DNA of 33,846 bases from positions 1 through 33,846 of the forward strand of contig OMYY01000029.1 in NCBI GenBank assembly GCA_900315435.1, in the 5' to 3' direction. Shown here one piece after another: positions 23,375 to 31,234 of this stretch (within the stretch, counting starts at the first letter, position 1; each line of letters begins with the position of its first letter). The position numbers and the translations under genes were made by a program. Source of the stretch: an uncultured Spirochaetaceae bacterium (GTDB lineage: Bacteria > Spirochaetota > Spirochaetia > Sphaerochaetales > Sphaerochaetaceae). The notes below the pieces were generated by a model. The model ran no database searches, was not told the origin of the DNA, and was given only the letters and a program-made list of their open reading frames with translations.

Positions 23375-23406
23375 TTGGCTACAAAACAACGAGAAGGAGT
23401 CATGGT

Positions 23407-23616
23407 ATGGCGATTACGGGAGATATGTTGGTAGGGAAGTTGGTGCAGGAGCACCCGGAAGTGGTGGATACCCTGCTGGAGAGCGGCATGCACTGTCTGG
23501 GTTGCCCCTCGAGCCAGATGGAGTCGTTGGCAGATGCCTGCTACGTGCATGGACTCAACCCGGAAGAGGTGGTTTCGCGGGTCAATGCCCGGATCAACCA
23601 GGGGGCGCAGGCATGA
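23407..23616 (+). CDS. DUF1858 domain protein
   Basis: 69 residues, almost wholly one DUF1858 domain: M-L-V-G-K-L-V-Q-E-H-P-E-V-V-D-T-L-L, then the conserved C-L-G-C in S-G-M-H-C-L-G-C-P-S-S, and a second helix pair. In this family the Cys pair is thought to take part in redox or metal chemistry, and such proteins often sit beside hemerythrins, ScdA/RIC-like and nitrosative-stress genes. The ATG at 23407 is 8 nt after GAAGGAG; an ATG at 23402 is too close and out of frame. The stop overlaps the next start (ATGA). Confidence 0.85.
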   Translation: MAITGDMLVGKLVQEHPEVVDTLLESGMHCLGCPSSQMESLADACYVHGLNPEEVVSRVNARINQGAQA

Positions 23617-24209
23617 GCAAGTTCTTGGGTCCGATCCACTATTGGCTGTATGGAAAAATCCAGCTGCAGGATGCCTTGGTCGCCGAGATTGCGCGCTATG
23701 CTTCCCGGAAGGGCTGGAAGTATGACCCCGACCTTGTGGCGAGCGACCTTCGTCCGTTGGACAGTCTGGTCGATACCGCCAACATCCATGGCTGGCTGCA
23801 GGAACGTATCAGTTCCAGCGAGAGCCGCTATGCGAAGCTGGTCTCTTGCCTCATGGGAGAGGATGCGGGACGGCTGGCGGAACTGGAACAGGTGGCCTAC
23901 TCCTTCGGGGAACGCCACAGGGTGCAGGCAGACGCCAACTGCAACGACGCCTACCATCAGTTCGACGAGGTGCTTCTGAACGGCATGCCCTGCGACCGGG
24001 TCAACCAGGTGGTCGAGGGGGATGGGGAGCGGTTCGTCTGGAGGCAAACCCAGGACCTGCACGGCCATTTCTGGGTTGAGGCGGGCGGCAAGAGCCAGTG
24101 GTACTATCAGCTTCGCATGCGGATGATGGAAGGAATGCTTTCCGGTAGTGGCCTGAAGGTCGCCACGGAAGAGGACGCCGTGTTCGTGATCGAGAAAAAG
24201 GCGGCCTGA
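23613..24209 (+). CDS. Conserved protein of unknown function between DUF1858 and hemerythrin genes
   Basis: 198 residues, soluble, no signal peptide. It starts M-S-K-F-L-G-P-I-H-Y-W-L-Y-G-K-I-Q-L-Q, which looks like a conserved N-terminus. The middle is helical and acidic (R-L-A-E-L-E-Q-V-A-Y-S-F-G-E-R-H-R-V). The C-terminal part has D-L-H-G-H-F-W-V-E-A-G-G and Y-Y-Q-L-R-M-R-M-M-E-G-M-L. Cys residues near positions 80, 111 and 131 and several His could bind a metal or cofactor, but I cannot assign a family. It overlaps the DUF1858 stop by 4 nt and ends 1 nt before the hemerythrin start, so the three are clearly one functional unit. Confidence 0.8.
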   Translation: MSKFLGPIHYWLYGKIQLQDALVAEIARYASRKGWKYDPDLVASDLRPLDSLVDTANIHGWLQERISSSESRYAKLVSCLMGEDAGRLAELEQVAYSFGERHRVQADANCNDAYHQFDEVLLNGMPCDRVNQVVEGDGERFVWRQTQDLHGHFWVEAGGKSQWYYQLRMRMMEGMLSGSGLKVATEEDAVFVIEKKAA

Positions 24210-24210
24210 G

Positions 24211-24765
24211 ATGCACTGGACCACTGAACGCATGATGGAGGAACATGCCAACATCAACCGCATGCTGGATGTTGTCGAACGGGAGTGCGTCGCCATTTTG
24301 GACGGGAGAGGGATCGATCTCTCATTCTGGCAGCAAGTGGTTGCGTTCATCCGCCTGTACAGCGACAAACACCACCACGGCAAGGAGGAACAATTCCTGT
24401 TCCCTGTCATGGTGCGGAAACTGGGCAGGGTCGGAGAGACGATGGTGACCCACGGCATGCTGGTCGAGCACGATTTGGGGCGAAGCCATGTGAAAGACCT
24501 CGAGAACTCGCTGGAGCAATGGAAGGAAAAGCCGACCACTCTGGCCAAACTGGGGATCCTTGCCAATGCCATGGCCTACGTGAACCTGCTCAGGCTGCAT
24601 ACCGGCAAGGAGAACAATGTGGTCTACACGTTTGCCGAACGGATGTTGGACGAGGATAGCTGGAAGGAAATCGACGCTTCCGCCAAAGCCTTTGAAGCTG
24701 ACCCGAAGAATGTGCAAGTCAAGGATACGTATCTCGCTTTGCTTGCCCGGTACGAGAGCCGCTAA
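24211..24765 (+). CDS. Hemerythrin-like (HHE) protein
   Basis: 184 residues, cytoplasmic four-helix bundle. Di-iron ligands of the HHE domain are visible: M-M-E-E-H-A-N-I (His12), Y-S-D-K-H-H-H-G-K-E-E-Q-F-L-F-P, V-E-H-D-L-G-R and L-H-T-G-K-E-N-N-V-V-Y-T. K-E-E-x-x-L-F-P and H-x(3)-E-N are the strongest marks. Relatives sense or buffer O2 or NO or protect Fe-S clusters. Its operon partners and the CRP/FNR-style site fit an oxygen or nitric-oxide response in an anaerobe. A strong terminator follows. Confidence 0.9.
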   Translation: MHWTTERMMEEHANINRMLDVVERECVAILDGRGIDLSFWQQVVAFIRLYSDKHHHGKEEQFLFPVMVRKLGRVGETMVTHGMLVEHDLGRSHVKDLENSLEQWKEKPTTLAKLGILANAMAYVNLLRLHTGKENNVVYTFAERMLDEDSWKEIDASAKAFEADPKNVQVKDTYLALLARYESR

Positions 24766-24771
24766 GGAAAA

Positions 24772-24806
24772 GGCGCCTGGTCGCTGAGAGCGACCGGGTG
24801 CCTTTT
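24772..24806. terminator. Bidirectional terminator between the hemerythrin gene and the convergent small gene
   Basis: GGCGCCTGGTCGCT (24772-24785) and AGCGACCGGGTGCC (24789-24802) form a 14-bp stem with two G-U pairs and a 3-nt loop. T4 follows on the plus strand and an A-run precedes it, giving T's on the minus strand, so it can serve both convergent genes. Confidence 0.8.
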
Positions 24807-25105
24807 CATTGGACGACCGTATAGGATTTCACGTAAAAGGAACCATCCTCCAAGTCAGTCTGGGGATTCTGGCCTTTCTTCTGCTTTTTGCCTTTCAGTC
24901 TCAATGGTACCCCCTGCTGGTTGAACAGTTCTTCCCGAAGGATGGTGCCGGTGATGATGCCGTATTGCTTCCCGTCGCTGGTCTCGATGCCGAGCGAAGT
25001 CTGAGGTTCGGTACCAAACACCTTGATGGTGCCCCTCACTGTCTTCGCAGACAGGGGAAGCACGATTGTCATGCCGATGAGAGAGACCATAAGAATACGC
25101 TTCAT
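24806..25105 (-). CDS. Small exported protein of unknown function
   Basis: 99 residues. A signal peptide (M-K-R-I-L-M-V-S-L-I-G-M-T-I-V-L-P-L-S-A) ends before K-T-V-R-G-T-I. The mature 79 residues form a likely small beta-barrel (T-V-R-G-T-I-K-V-F-G, S-L-G-I-E-T-S-D-G-K-Q-Y-G-I-I, P-L-R-L-K-G-K-K), resembling bacterial OB-like periplasmic modules, but no family is certain. There is no ribosome site before 25105. The promoter at 25113-25141 would start transcription at or next to this ATG, so the mRNA may be leaderless. An ATG at 25114 lies inside the -10 and is less likely. Confidence 0.7.
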   Translation of the reverse strand: MKRILMVSLIGMTIVLPLSAKTVRGTIKVFGTEPQTSLGIETSDGKQYGIITGTILREELFNQQGVPLRLKGKKQKKGQNPQTDLEDGSFYVKSYTVVQ

Positions 25106-25112
25106 GGTTCGC

Positions 25113-25141
25113 ATTGTACCGAACTATGTCGTTTCACTCAA
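25113..25141 (-). promoter_or_regulatory. Promoter for the small exported protein
   Basis: On the minus strand TTGAGT (25141-25136), a 17-nt spacer and TACAAT (25118-25113) make a good sigma-70 match. The expected start is about 25105-25106, at the ATG itself. Confidence 0.55.
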
Positions 25142-25219
25142 TAGAAAAACCAACCAATCCGGTAGAGACTTCTTCCAAAGCCACGGCATCTTTGTGGTGG
25201 TTTTGCAGGAGCCAAAGGG

Positions 25220-26323
25220 TCAGCTGGCGACCACGAGCGCGGCCTCATTGTCGAAGTGCAGCTTGACCGCTTCGCCTTCGTCCCAGACTGTCTCCTCCGG
25301 TTTGGAAGGTACCGAGGCGTTGACCACCTTGTCGATTCCCTCGATGGAAAGCTCGTATTCGATATGGCTGCCGACAAAGATCGCGCTGACCACCTTTGCC
25401 GGGATTCCCTCGCTGCTCGCCGCGAGGACATCGATATTCTCCGGTCGGATGACCAGGTTGGCCGGGGTTCCTGCGTCGGGGGTTCCTGAAAAGCCCGCCC
25501 CCTTGCGGGTAGTGAAGGGGTGTCCCTTGGCCGGCTCGACCGTGACGGTATGCTCATCCGCCTTTACGACCTGCAGGGGCAGGATGTTGGCCTGACCGAT
25601 AAAGTCGGCGACGAACGCATTGGCAGGATTATGGTAGATTTCCCTCGGAGAACCCACCTGTTGGACGACGCCTTTCCTGATGACGACGATTTTGTCCGCT
25701 ACGGTCAGGGCCTCGCTCTGGTCGTGGGTGACATACAGGCAGGTGATGCCCAGTTTCTTCTGCAGGTGCCGGATTTCCGTCCTCATGTGGATACGCAGCT
25801 TCGCGTCCAGATTGGAGAGGGGCTCGTCCATCAGCAGCAGGCTCGGCTCCATGACCAGGACACGGGCAAGAGCGACCCGTTGTTGCTCGCCTCCGGAAAG
25901 CTCGCTCGGGTAGCGCTCCGCGACATTGGGCAGCCCGACCAGCTCGAGCGCCTCTTTCGTCTTCTTGGCGATTGTCACAGGATCGATGTGTCTGGTCTTC
26001 AGGCCATAGGCGATATTGTTCGCGACCGACATATGGGGGAACAAGGCATAGTTCTGGAAGACAAATCCGATGCCCCGCTTGTTGACCGGGACGTTGGTCA
26101 CGTCCTTGCCCTTGATGGTGATGACGCCGCTTGTGGGAGTCTCGAAACCGGCGACCATGCGGAGCGTGGTGGTCTTGCCACATCCGGAGGGACCCAGGAA
26201 ACAGACCATCTCTCCCTCCTCGATATCCAGATTGACGTTATCGACGGCCCGGACGGTCTTTCCTCCCTTGGTGAATGCTTTGACGACGTTCCGCAGCTGC
26301 AGGGCGATGGCACGCTCTTTCAT
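25220..26323 (-). CDS. ABC transporter ATP-binding protein, AfuC/FbpC/PotA-like
   Basis: 367 residues. The ATPase domain has Walker A G-P-S-G-C-G-K-T-T, Q-loop V-F-Q-N-Y-A-L-F-P-H, signature L-S-G-G-E-Q-Q-R-V-A-L-A-R-V and Walker B L-L-M-D-E-P-L-S-N-L-D. A TOBE-type C-terminal domain (about 240-367, V-I-R-P-E-N-I-D-V) follows, as in the Fe(III), spermidine and 2-aminoethylphosphonate importers. It overlaps the permease stop by 4 nt. It powers the importer encoded upstream. Confidence 0.92.
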   Translation of the reverse strand: MKERAIALQLRNVVKAFTKGGKTVRAVDNVNLDIEEGEMVCFLGPSGCGKTTTLRMVAGFETPTSGVITIKGKDVTNVPVNKRGIGFVFQNYALFPHMSVANNIAYGLKTRHIDPVTIAKKTKEALELVGLPNVAERYPSELSGGEQQRVALARVLVMEPSLLLMDEPLSNLDAKLRIHMRTEIRHLQKKLGITCLYVTHDQSEALTVADKIVVIRKGVVQQVGSPREIYHNPANAFVADFIGQANILPLQVVKADEHTVTVEPAKGHPFTTRKGAGFSGTPDAGTPANLVIRPENIDVLAASSEGIPAKVVSAIFVGSHIEYELSIEGIDKVVNASVPSKPEETVWDEGEAVKLHFDNEAALVVAS

Positions 26324-28008
26324 TTGGTTGCCTCCTTGGTTTTCAGGAAATGCACGGAATACATATGCAAGGCCCAGGTCATCAGACCGTCGGCGATGAA
26401 CACGATGATGATCAGGATGATGGAGAACGCGCAGGCCTGCGTGAACTGCAGCTCGGTCATGCTCTCAAGGATCCTGCTGGTCAGGAGCGTCCAACGGACG
26501 CTGACCAGGAAGATGGTGGCGCTGATAGCCGTCATCGAATGGATGAACAGGTACCGCAAGCCGGTCAGTACCGCAGGGATGACCAACGGTACCGTGACAT
26601 GGAGGAAGGTCCCTGCCGTGCTGGCTCCGAGGCTCGCGGAAGCTTCTTCCAGCGTCGGGTCGATCTGTTCCAGACTGGCCATGACACTGCGTATCGAGGT
26701 GGCGTAGTAGCGGAAGACATAAGCTGCCACCAGAATGGTCATGGTACCGGTCAGCAAGAAGGGTTTCTTGTTGAAGGCGATGATGTAGGCGATACCGACC
26801 ACGGTGCCGGGCAGCGCATAGTTCAGCATGCTTCCGATTTCCAAAAGACGATGGCCGATGAACTGCTTGCGCTGGAGGATGAAACCGATGACCACGCCAA
26901 GCATCGAACCAAGGATCGTGGAGACGAAGGCTATCTTCAGCGTATCGGTGATGGCCTTCCTGCCGAACTTGCATGCGTACTGGTAGTTCGCCATGGTAGG
27001 GGTGTTGGTGATGCCCCAGGTTTTGACGAAGGACCCGACCAGGATGATTCCATACAGGTAGAGCACAAAGGCCAGCACCAGGGCGCATACCAGGGAGATG
27101 ACCACTTTCATGACAACCGGCAGAGGGCTGAAAGCGCTTTGCGCCCCGCTTTTGCCGGTGACGGTGACGTAGTTCTTGCCGCCAACGACTACGCGTTGCA
27201 GCCAGAAGACAATCAAGGTCGGGACGAGCAGCATGAGGGACAGCGACGCGCCACTGTGCAGGTCGAACATGCCGGTGATTTCCAGATATGCCTGGGTCGG
27301 CAGCACCGGAAACTGATGTCCTCCGAGAATCAATGGAGTGGCGAAGTCGGCAAGACTCGAGCCGAAAAGCAGCAGGAAGGAATTGGCGATGCCAGGCATG
27401 GACAGGGGAATCGTCACGGTCCGCAGGATCCTTCCCGAGGAGGCTCCGAGCGACATGGCCGCGTCGTCCAGATTCGCGCTCATGGTTTCCAGCACCGCGC
27501 TGATGACCATGTAGGCGACGGGAAAATAGGTGAGTGTCTCACTCAGCCAGGTTCCGAGAAACCCATATATCTGGAAATCCGGGATATGGAAAAGCTTGAG
27601 CAGGTATCCGTTCGGACCTAAAGCCAGCGAGAGGCTGATCGAGCTGGTGAAGGGAGGGGAGATCAGCGGCAGCAACGTGACCGCGCTGAGGAGCGCCTTC
27701 ATGGCCTTTGGCATCGCCGTACGGGTGACGAGCAGGGCGAAGAGATACCCGAGGATCGTGCCTGTGGCCGACACGGCCAACGCCAGCCAGAGGCTGTTGC
27801 TGAGTGCCTTGACCGTGTAGGTGTCCTGAAATGCCTCTCTCAGGGTGGCGATGGAAAAGTGTCCGTCGGGCATGAATGCCATACCGACCAAACGGACGAC
27901 TGGATAAAGGATGAAAATGCCGAGGGCAATCCAGATGGCCAAAAGCGCCCAGAACAGTCCCGGGTCCTTTTGGATCATCCGTGTTTTTTCCCTGCGAAGA
28001 TCAGCCAT
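26320..28008 (-). CDS. ABC transporter permease, fused two-domain FbpB/AfuB type
   Basis: 562 residues, about 12 membrane helices in two homologous halves. Each half has an EAA loop: D-D-A-A-M-S-L-G-A-S-S-G-R-I-L in the first and E-E-A-S-A-S-L-G-A-S-T-A-G-T-F in the second. This double layout is typical of Fe(III)-type, thiamine and 2-aminoethylphosphonate importers. The start at 28008 follows TAGGAG and lies 71 bp after the binding-protein stop, across a strong hairpin. Confidence 0.92.
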   Translation of the reverse strand: MADLRREKTRMIQKDPGLFWALLAIWIALGIFILYPVVRLVGMAFMPDGHFSIATLREAFQDTYTVKALSNSLWLALAVSATGTILGYLFALLVTRTAMPKAMKALLSAVTLLPLISPPFTSSISLSLALGPNGYLLKLFHIPDFQIYGFLGTWLSETLTYFPVAYMVISAVLETMSANLDDAAMSLGASSGRILRTVTIPLSMPGIANSFLLLFGSSLADFATPLILGGHQFPVLPTQAYLEITGMFDLHSGASLSLMLLVPTLIVFWLQRVVVGGKNYVTVTGKSGAQSAFSPLPVVMKVVISLVCALVLAFVLYLYGIILVGSFVKTWGITNTPTMANYQYACKFGRKAITDTLKIAFVSTILGSMLGVVIGFILQRKQFIGHRLLEIGSMLNYALPGTVVGIAYIIAFNKKPFLLTGTMTILVAAYVFRYYATSIRSVMASLEQIDPTLEEASASLGASTAGTFLHVTVPLVIPAVLTGLRYLFIHSMTAISATIFLVSVRWTLLTSRILESMTELQFTQACAFSIILIIIVFIADGLMTWALHMYSVHFLKTKEATK

Positions 28009-28024
28009 ACAAGTCTCCTACAAA

Positions 28025-28050
28025 GCATCGTCCGGAGACCCGGACGATGC
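28025..28050 (-). other. Perfect intra-operon hairpin between binding-protein and permease genes
   Basis: GCATCGTCCGG (28025-28035) and CCGGACGATGC (28040-28050) form an exact 11-bp stem with a 4-nt loop; the minus strand continues TTTG. It probably acts as a partial terminator or as a 3' stabiliser that keeps binding-protein mRNA in excess, as in other importer operons. Confidence 0.7.
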
Positions 28051-28079
28051 GCATGTGCCGAATGTCGGAAGGCAACGCC

Positions 28080-29117
28080 TTAGTTGCCTTCGATGACCTC
28101 TTTGACCCAACGATCGATAAATCTCTGGCGATTCTCACCCTTCCAGGTGCTCTCTGCCTCGACCAGTGGAATCTTGGAAAGATCCATGGCTGGGTTGGAA
28201 ATCTGGATGTCCGGTCTCGTCGGGACATAGCAGATCTTGTTGTCGTTCATGACGGTGCCAAGCTTTGCGCTGGAAGCCCAATCCATCAACGCCTTGGCGG
28301 CTTCGGGGTGCTTGCAACCTTGCAAAATGCCGCTGCCCTCGACCCCATAGGTGACGCCCTCTTTCGGGTAGGTGATGGTAAGTGGATAGCCCTGCTGCTG
28401 GATGTCAAGGGCGTCGACCAGGTAGAAGATGCCTCCAGCTGCCTGTCCGGTTGCGGTCGGCATGGCTCCGCCGGCACCGCTCTTTGTGTACAGCTGGACG
28501 TTCTTGTTGAGTTTCTTCTGGTAGGCGAAGGCTTCGTCCTCGCCCATGACCTTGACCAGAGAGTAGATGCGCTCGGTGGCAGTGCCGCTGGTACGTGCAT
28601 CCGCCATCTGCAGCTGTTTCTCATACTTGGGGTCAAGCAGGTCCTGCCAGGAAGCCGGGGCCTTCAGTCCGTTCTTCTGCAGGAAGTTGTTGTTGGTCAG
28701 GAAGCAGAGCGGGATGATGCCGATGCCGGTCCAGTATCCGTCGGCGGAGCGGAGGTTTGCCGGGATCTTGTCCGCCTCTTTCGGCACGTACTGCGCGAAG
28801 ACGCCTTCCTTGACACCTGCGTCATAGGTGTCCGATGGACCACCCCAAAGGGCGTCGACCTGCGGGTTGCCCTTTTCCGCAAGGATGCGGCTCAGCGCCT
28901 CTCCCGAGGAAAGGCGGACGAAATTGACCTTGATGCCCGTGTCCTTGGTGAACGCGTCAAAAATGACGGTGGCGTATTTTTCCGGCATGATCGAGTAGAC
29001 GTCCAGCGTCTGCTCCTTTGCCGGTGCGGCGGTAGTGTTCTCCTTTCCTCCCTGCGCGAACGCGGGAGCCACCAGCACAGCCGCCAGTGCGGCCAGAGCC
29101 AACAGTTTCTTTCTCAT
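28080..29117 (-). CDS. ABC transporter solute-binding protein, Fe(III)/phosphonate/sugar-phosphate type (AfuA-like)
   Basis: 345 residues, exported. The signal peptide M-R-K-K-L-L-A-L-A-A-L-A-A-V-L-V-A-P-A-F-A ends before Q-G-G-K-E. The mature protein matches the FbpA/AfuA/PhnS group (L-D-V-Y-S-I-M-P-E-K, V-D-A-L-W-G-G-P-S-D-T-Y, T-Y-P-K-E-G-V-T-Y-G-V-E-G-S-G-I, C-K-H-P-E-A-A-K-A-L-M-D-W). I do not see the Tyr pair of true ferric-binding proteins with confidence, so iron, an organophosphonate or a hexose phosphate are all possible ligands. The start at 29117 is preceded by AAAGGAGG. Confidence 0.88.
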   Translation of the reverse strand: MRKKLLALAALAAVLVAPAFAQGGKENTTAAPAKEQTLDVYSIMPEKYATVIFDAFTKDTGIKVNFVRLSSGEALSRILAEKGNPQVDALWGGPSDTYDAGVKEGVFAQYVPKEADKIPANLRSADGYWTGIGIIPLCFLTNNNFLQKNGLKAPASWQDLLDPKYEKQLQMADARTSGTATERIYSLVKVMGEDEAFAYQKKLNKNVQLYTKSGAGGAMPTATGQAAGGIFYLVDALDIQQQGYPLTITYPKEGVTYGVEGSGILQGCKHPEAAKALMDWASSAKLGTVMNDNKICYVPTRPDIQISNPAMDLSKIPLVEAESTWKGENRQRFIDRWVKEVIEGN

Positions 29118-29157
29118 TGTAGTTGCCTCCTTTAGGCTTGTTCTTGCGAACACCTGT

Positions 29158-29187
29158 ATTGTGTGCACCGAATGAAGCACTTGTCAA
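29158..29187 (-). promoter_or_regulatory. Promoter of the AfuABC-like operon
   Basis: On the minus strand, consensus TTGACA (29187-29182) and CACAAT (29163-29158) are separated by 18 nt, about 40 nt upstream of the binding-protein start. The adjoining AT-rich stretch to 29240 is shared with the divergent HAD gene. Confidence 0.55.
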
Positions 29188-29291
29188 ATTTTGCATAATT
29201 TTCATATTTGTATAACAAAAATTACCTATATCGAAAGAATACTATCTTTTTTTCCTGACGAGGGGTGAAGGTTGCTGGTATAGTGAAGGCC

Positions 29292-29897
29292 ATGGCAGTC
29301 AAGTGTGTGATGTTCGATATGGGCGGCGTGTGTGTCACCCATGTGCAGATTGGGGGCGCGATCGCGCGCCGCTATGGCATGGATTCCCAGGCGCTTCTTG
29401 AGGATTACCTCGGATACGACAGGCCAATCATGGAAGGGCTCATCCAGCCGAAGGAGTGGTGGAGCCATGTGGCCGAGAAGTTCCACGTCGACCCGAATGC
29501 CGATCCGGTTTGCGAGATGTTCCATCCACAGGTCAACCAGCCGGTGATTGACATCATCCGGGACTTGAAAGCCCGAGGAGGGGTCCGTCTCCTGCTTGGA
29601 TCGAACACCTGCCGCTCCCACTGGCAGACCATCGACGCCATGGTCCCGCTTTCTTCGCTGATGGACCACTGCTATCTTTCCTGCGACATGCATCTCTCCA
29701 AACCCGATCCGGAGTTTTTCCTCGCGATTACCGGGAAGGAACGCCTGGATCCGGCAGAATGCCTGTTCGTCGACGACCTGCAGGAGAACATCGAGGGGGC
29801 GGCGAAGGCGGGGCTGAAGACCTTCCATTTCCAGGATACGCCGCTGTGGCCCGCCGACTGGGCGTTGCGTGACCTGCTCGGGCTTCCATTGCGGTAA
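29292..29897 (+). CDS. HAD-superfamily hydrolase
   Basis: 201 residues. Motif I is F-D-M-G-G-V (nucleophile Asp; the usual second Asp is Gly, a form common in the HAD-IA G-G-V group), motif II is L-L-G-S-N-T, motif III is S-K-P-D-P-E-F-F and motif IV is L-F-V-D-D-L-Q-E-N. The G-G-V form may be a phosphatase of reduced or altered activity, or a beta-phosphoglucomutase relative. A GTG at 29265 could extend it by 9 residues; I chose the ATG. The GH105 gene follows 46 bp on, so it may remove phosphate from a sugar intermediate of that pathway. Confidence 0.8.
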   Translation: MAVKCVMFDMGGVCVTHVQIGGAIARRYGMDSQALLEDYLGYDRPIMEGLIQPKEWWSHVAEKFHVDPNADPVCEMFHPQVNQPVIDIIRDLKARGGVRLLLGSNTCRSHWQTIDAMVPLSSLMDHCYLSCDMHLSKPDPEFFLAITGKERLDPAECLFVDDLQENIEGAAKAGLKTFHFQDTPLWPADWALRDLLGLPLR

Positions 29898-29943
29898 TTG
29901 CCGGAGTTGTGCTGTAATTGACTTGACCGATGAGGGAGGAACT

Positions 29944-31062
29944 ATGACCGAGAACCAGAAACTGGCCGAAAAGATGGCTCTTTCGCTGATGGCGAGGGCT
30001 GACAAGGAATTGAACCAGTACAACTATCGCCTTGGCATCGCCATGGAGTTCATCTGGCGTACCAGCACGACGCTGCACCATCCTGAGTGGAAGGACTGGG
30101 TAGCGAAATGGATGGAGCAGTTCGTGATGCCCGACGGCACGGTGCCCGGGTATGACCAGAGTGCCTACAGCTGGGACTTGCTGGCTCCCGGCAAGAACTT
30201 CTTCGACCTGTACGACTATACCCATGACGAGCGCTACAAGAAGGCGATGGACTTCATGTGGCAGGAATTCAAGGACCATCCCCGCACCCCAAGCGGCGGA
30301 TACTGGCACAAGAAGATCTACACCGACCAGGTCTGGCTCGATGGACTGTACATGTATGGCACCTTCCTGATCAAGTACGCCAAGCGTTGGGGTGACCTGA
30401 AAGCGGCGGCAAAGGAAATGCTCTTCCAGTTCAACCTGACCTATGAACACACCCTGGACCCGCGTAGCGGCTTGTTGTTCCACGCTTGGAACGAGACCAA
30501 GCAGATGGCGTGGGCAGACCAGACGACTGGTTGCTCCTCCTACATCTGGGGACGCGCCCTTGGCTGGTTTACCATGGCTCTCGTCGAGGTCTGCGACCTG
30601 TTGCCTTCCACCAAGGAGTTCTTCGCCTATCGGGCCCGTCTGATCGAGCTCTCCAACCACCTCGCCCAGGCGCTTGTCCGTGCTGCCGACAAGGATACCG
30701 GCATGTGGTGGCAGGTCGTCGACCAGCCTGGCCGCACATACAACTATCTGGAGACCAGCTGTACCAGCATGTACATCTATTTCCTGTCCCACATGGTCAG
30801 GCAGGGCTATGCGTATGACCCGGCGCTCTACCGGAAAGTGGCCAGGCGTGCTTTTTCCAGCATGGTCCGTCTCGACGTGTATGCGAGTGAGGATGGGCAG
30901 CTCCACCTGAAGGATATCTGCAAGAGCGCCGGCCTTGGACGGGCCTCCGAGGACAGCCCGTACCGTGACGGTTCCTATGAGTACTACACTCGCCAGGAAC
31001 CCAGGCTGACTGACAACACCCACGGTACTCCCGCTTTCCTGCTGGCTGCCGCAGAACTTTGA
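29944..31062 (+). CDS. Glycoside hydrolase family 105, unsaturated uronyl hydrolase (YteR-like)
   Basis: 372 residues, (alpha/alpha)6 barrel, no signal peptide, so it acts on imported oligosaccharides. Family marks are S-G-G-Y-W-H-K-K-I-Y-T-D-Q-V-W-L-D-G-L-Y-M with catalytic Asp133, W-G-R-A-L-G-W-F-T-M-A-L-V-E and the C-terminal D-N-T-H-G-T-P-A-F. GH105 enzymes hydrate the 4,5-unsaturated uronic acid left by polysaccharide lyases (rhamnogalacturonan, and also other uronate polymers). The ribosome site is GGGAGGA. No lyase is present in the window, so the parent polysaccharide is unknown. Confidence 0.9.
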   Translation: MTENQKLAEKMALSLMARADKELNQYNYRLGIAMEFIWRTSTTLHHPEWKDWVAKWMEQFVMPDGTVPGYDQSAYSWDLLAPGKNFFDLYDYTHDERYKKAMDFMWQEFKDHPRTPSGGYWHKKIYTDQVWLDGLYMYGTFLIKYAKRWGDLKAAAKEMLFQFNLTYEHTLDPRSGLLFHAWNETKQMAWADQTTGCSSYIWGRALGWFTMALVEVCDLLPSTKEFFAYRARLIELSNHLAQALVRAADKDTGMWWQVVDQPGRTYNYLETSCTSMYIYFLSHMVRQGYAYDPALYRKVARRAFSSMVRLDVYASEDGQLHLKDICKSAGLGRASEDSPYRDGSYEYYTRQEPRLTDNTHGTPAFLLAAAEL

Positions 31063-31185
31063 AATTTCCCGTAAAATGCGGAAAATCGGGGGATGGCGCT
31101 CTTCACAAATGGAAAGAAGGATGCCATCGTAACAATCGAAATGTACCTGCGTGAACGCGTAAGGCATTTCTTCTTTTCTGATATT

Positions 31186-31234
31186 GGTGCCGCACACGCA
31201 GCGTACCCTCGTATGTGTGTGGCACCGCTTTTTT
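31186..31234 (+). terminator. Terminator after the HAD-GH105 operon
   Basis: GGTGCCGCACAC (31186-31197) and GTGTGTGGCACC (31215-31226) form a 12-bp stem with one G-U pair and a 17-nt loop, then GC and six T. Confidence 0.85.

Larger units (their letters stand above)
23140..23406 (+). other. Leader region of the hemerythrin operon, with structured repeats
   Basis: The 314-bp gap between 23092 and 23407 has no convincing gene. It holds the terminator at 23113-23139, a hairpin (CGGTTCCC at 23201-23208 with GGGAACCG at 23219-23226, loop 10 nt), a small CCGTC/GACGG hairpin near 23231-23245, the 18-bp operator-like repeat at 23330-23347, and a GAAGGAG ribosome site for the DUF1858 gene. Confidence 0.5.

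Noticed and set aside
29728..31197. A 489-codon minus-strand open frame over the GH105 gene
   Set aside because: It is antisense to GH105 and its start lies in the terminator hairpin.
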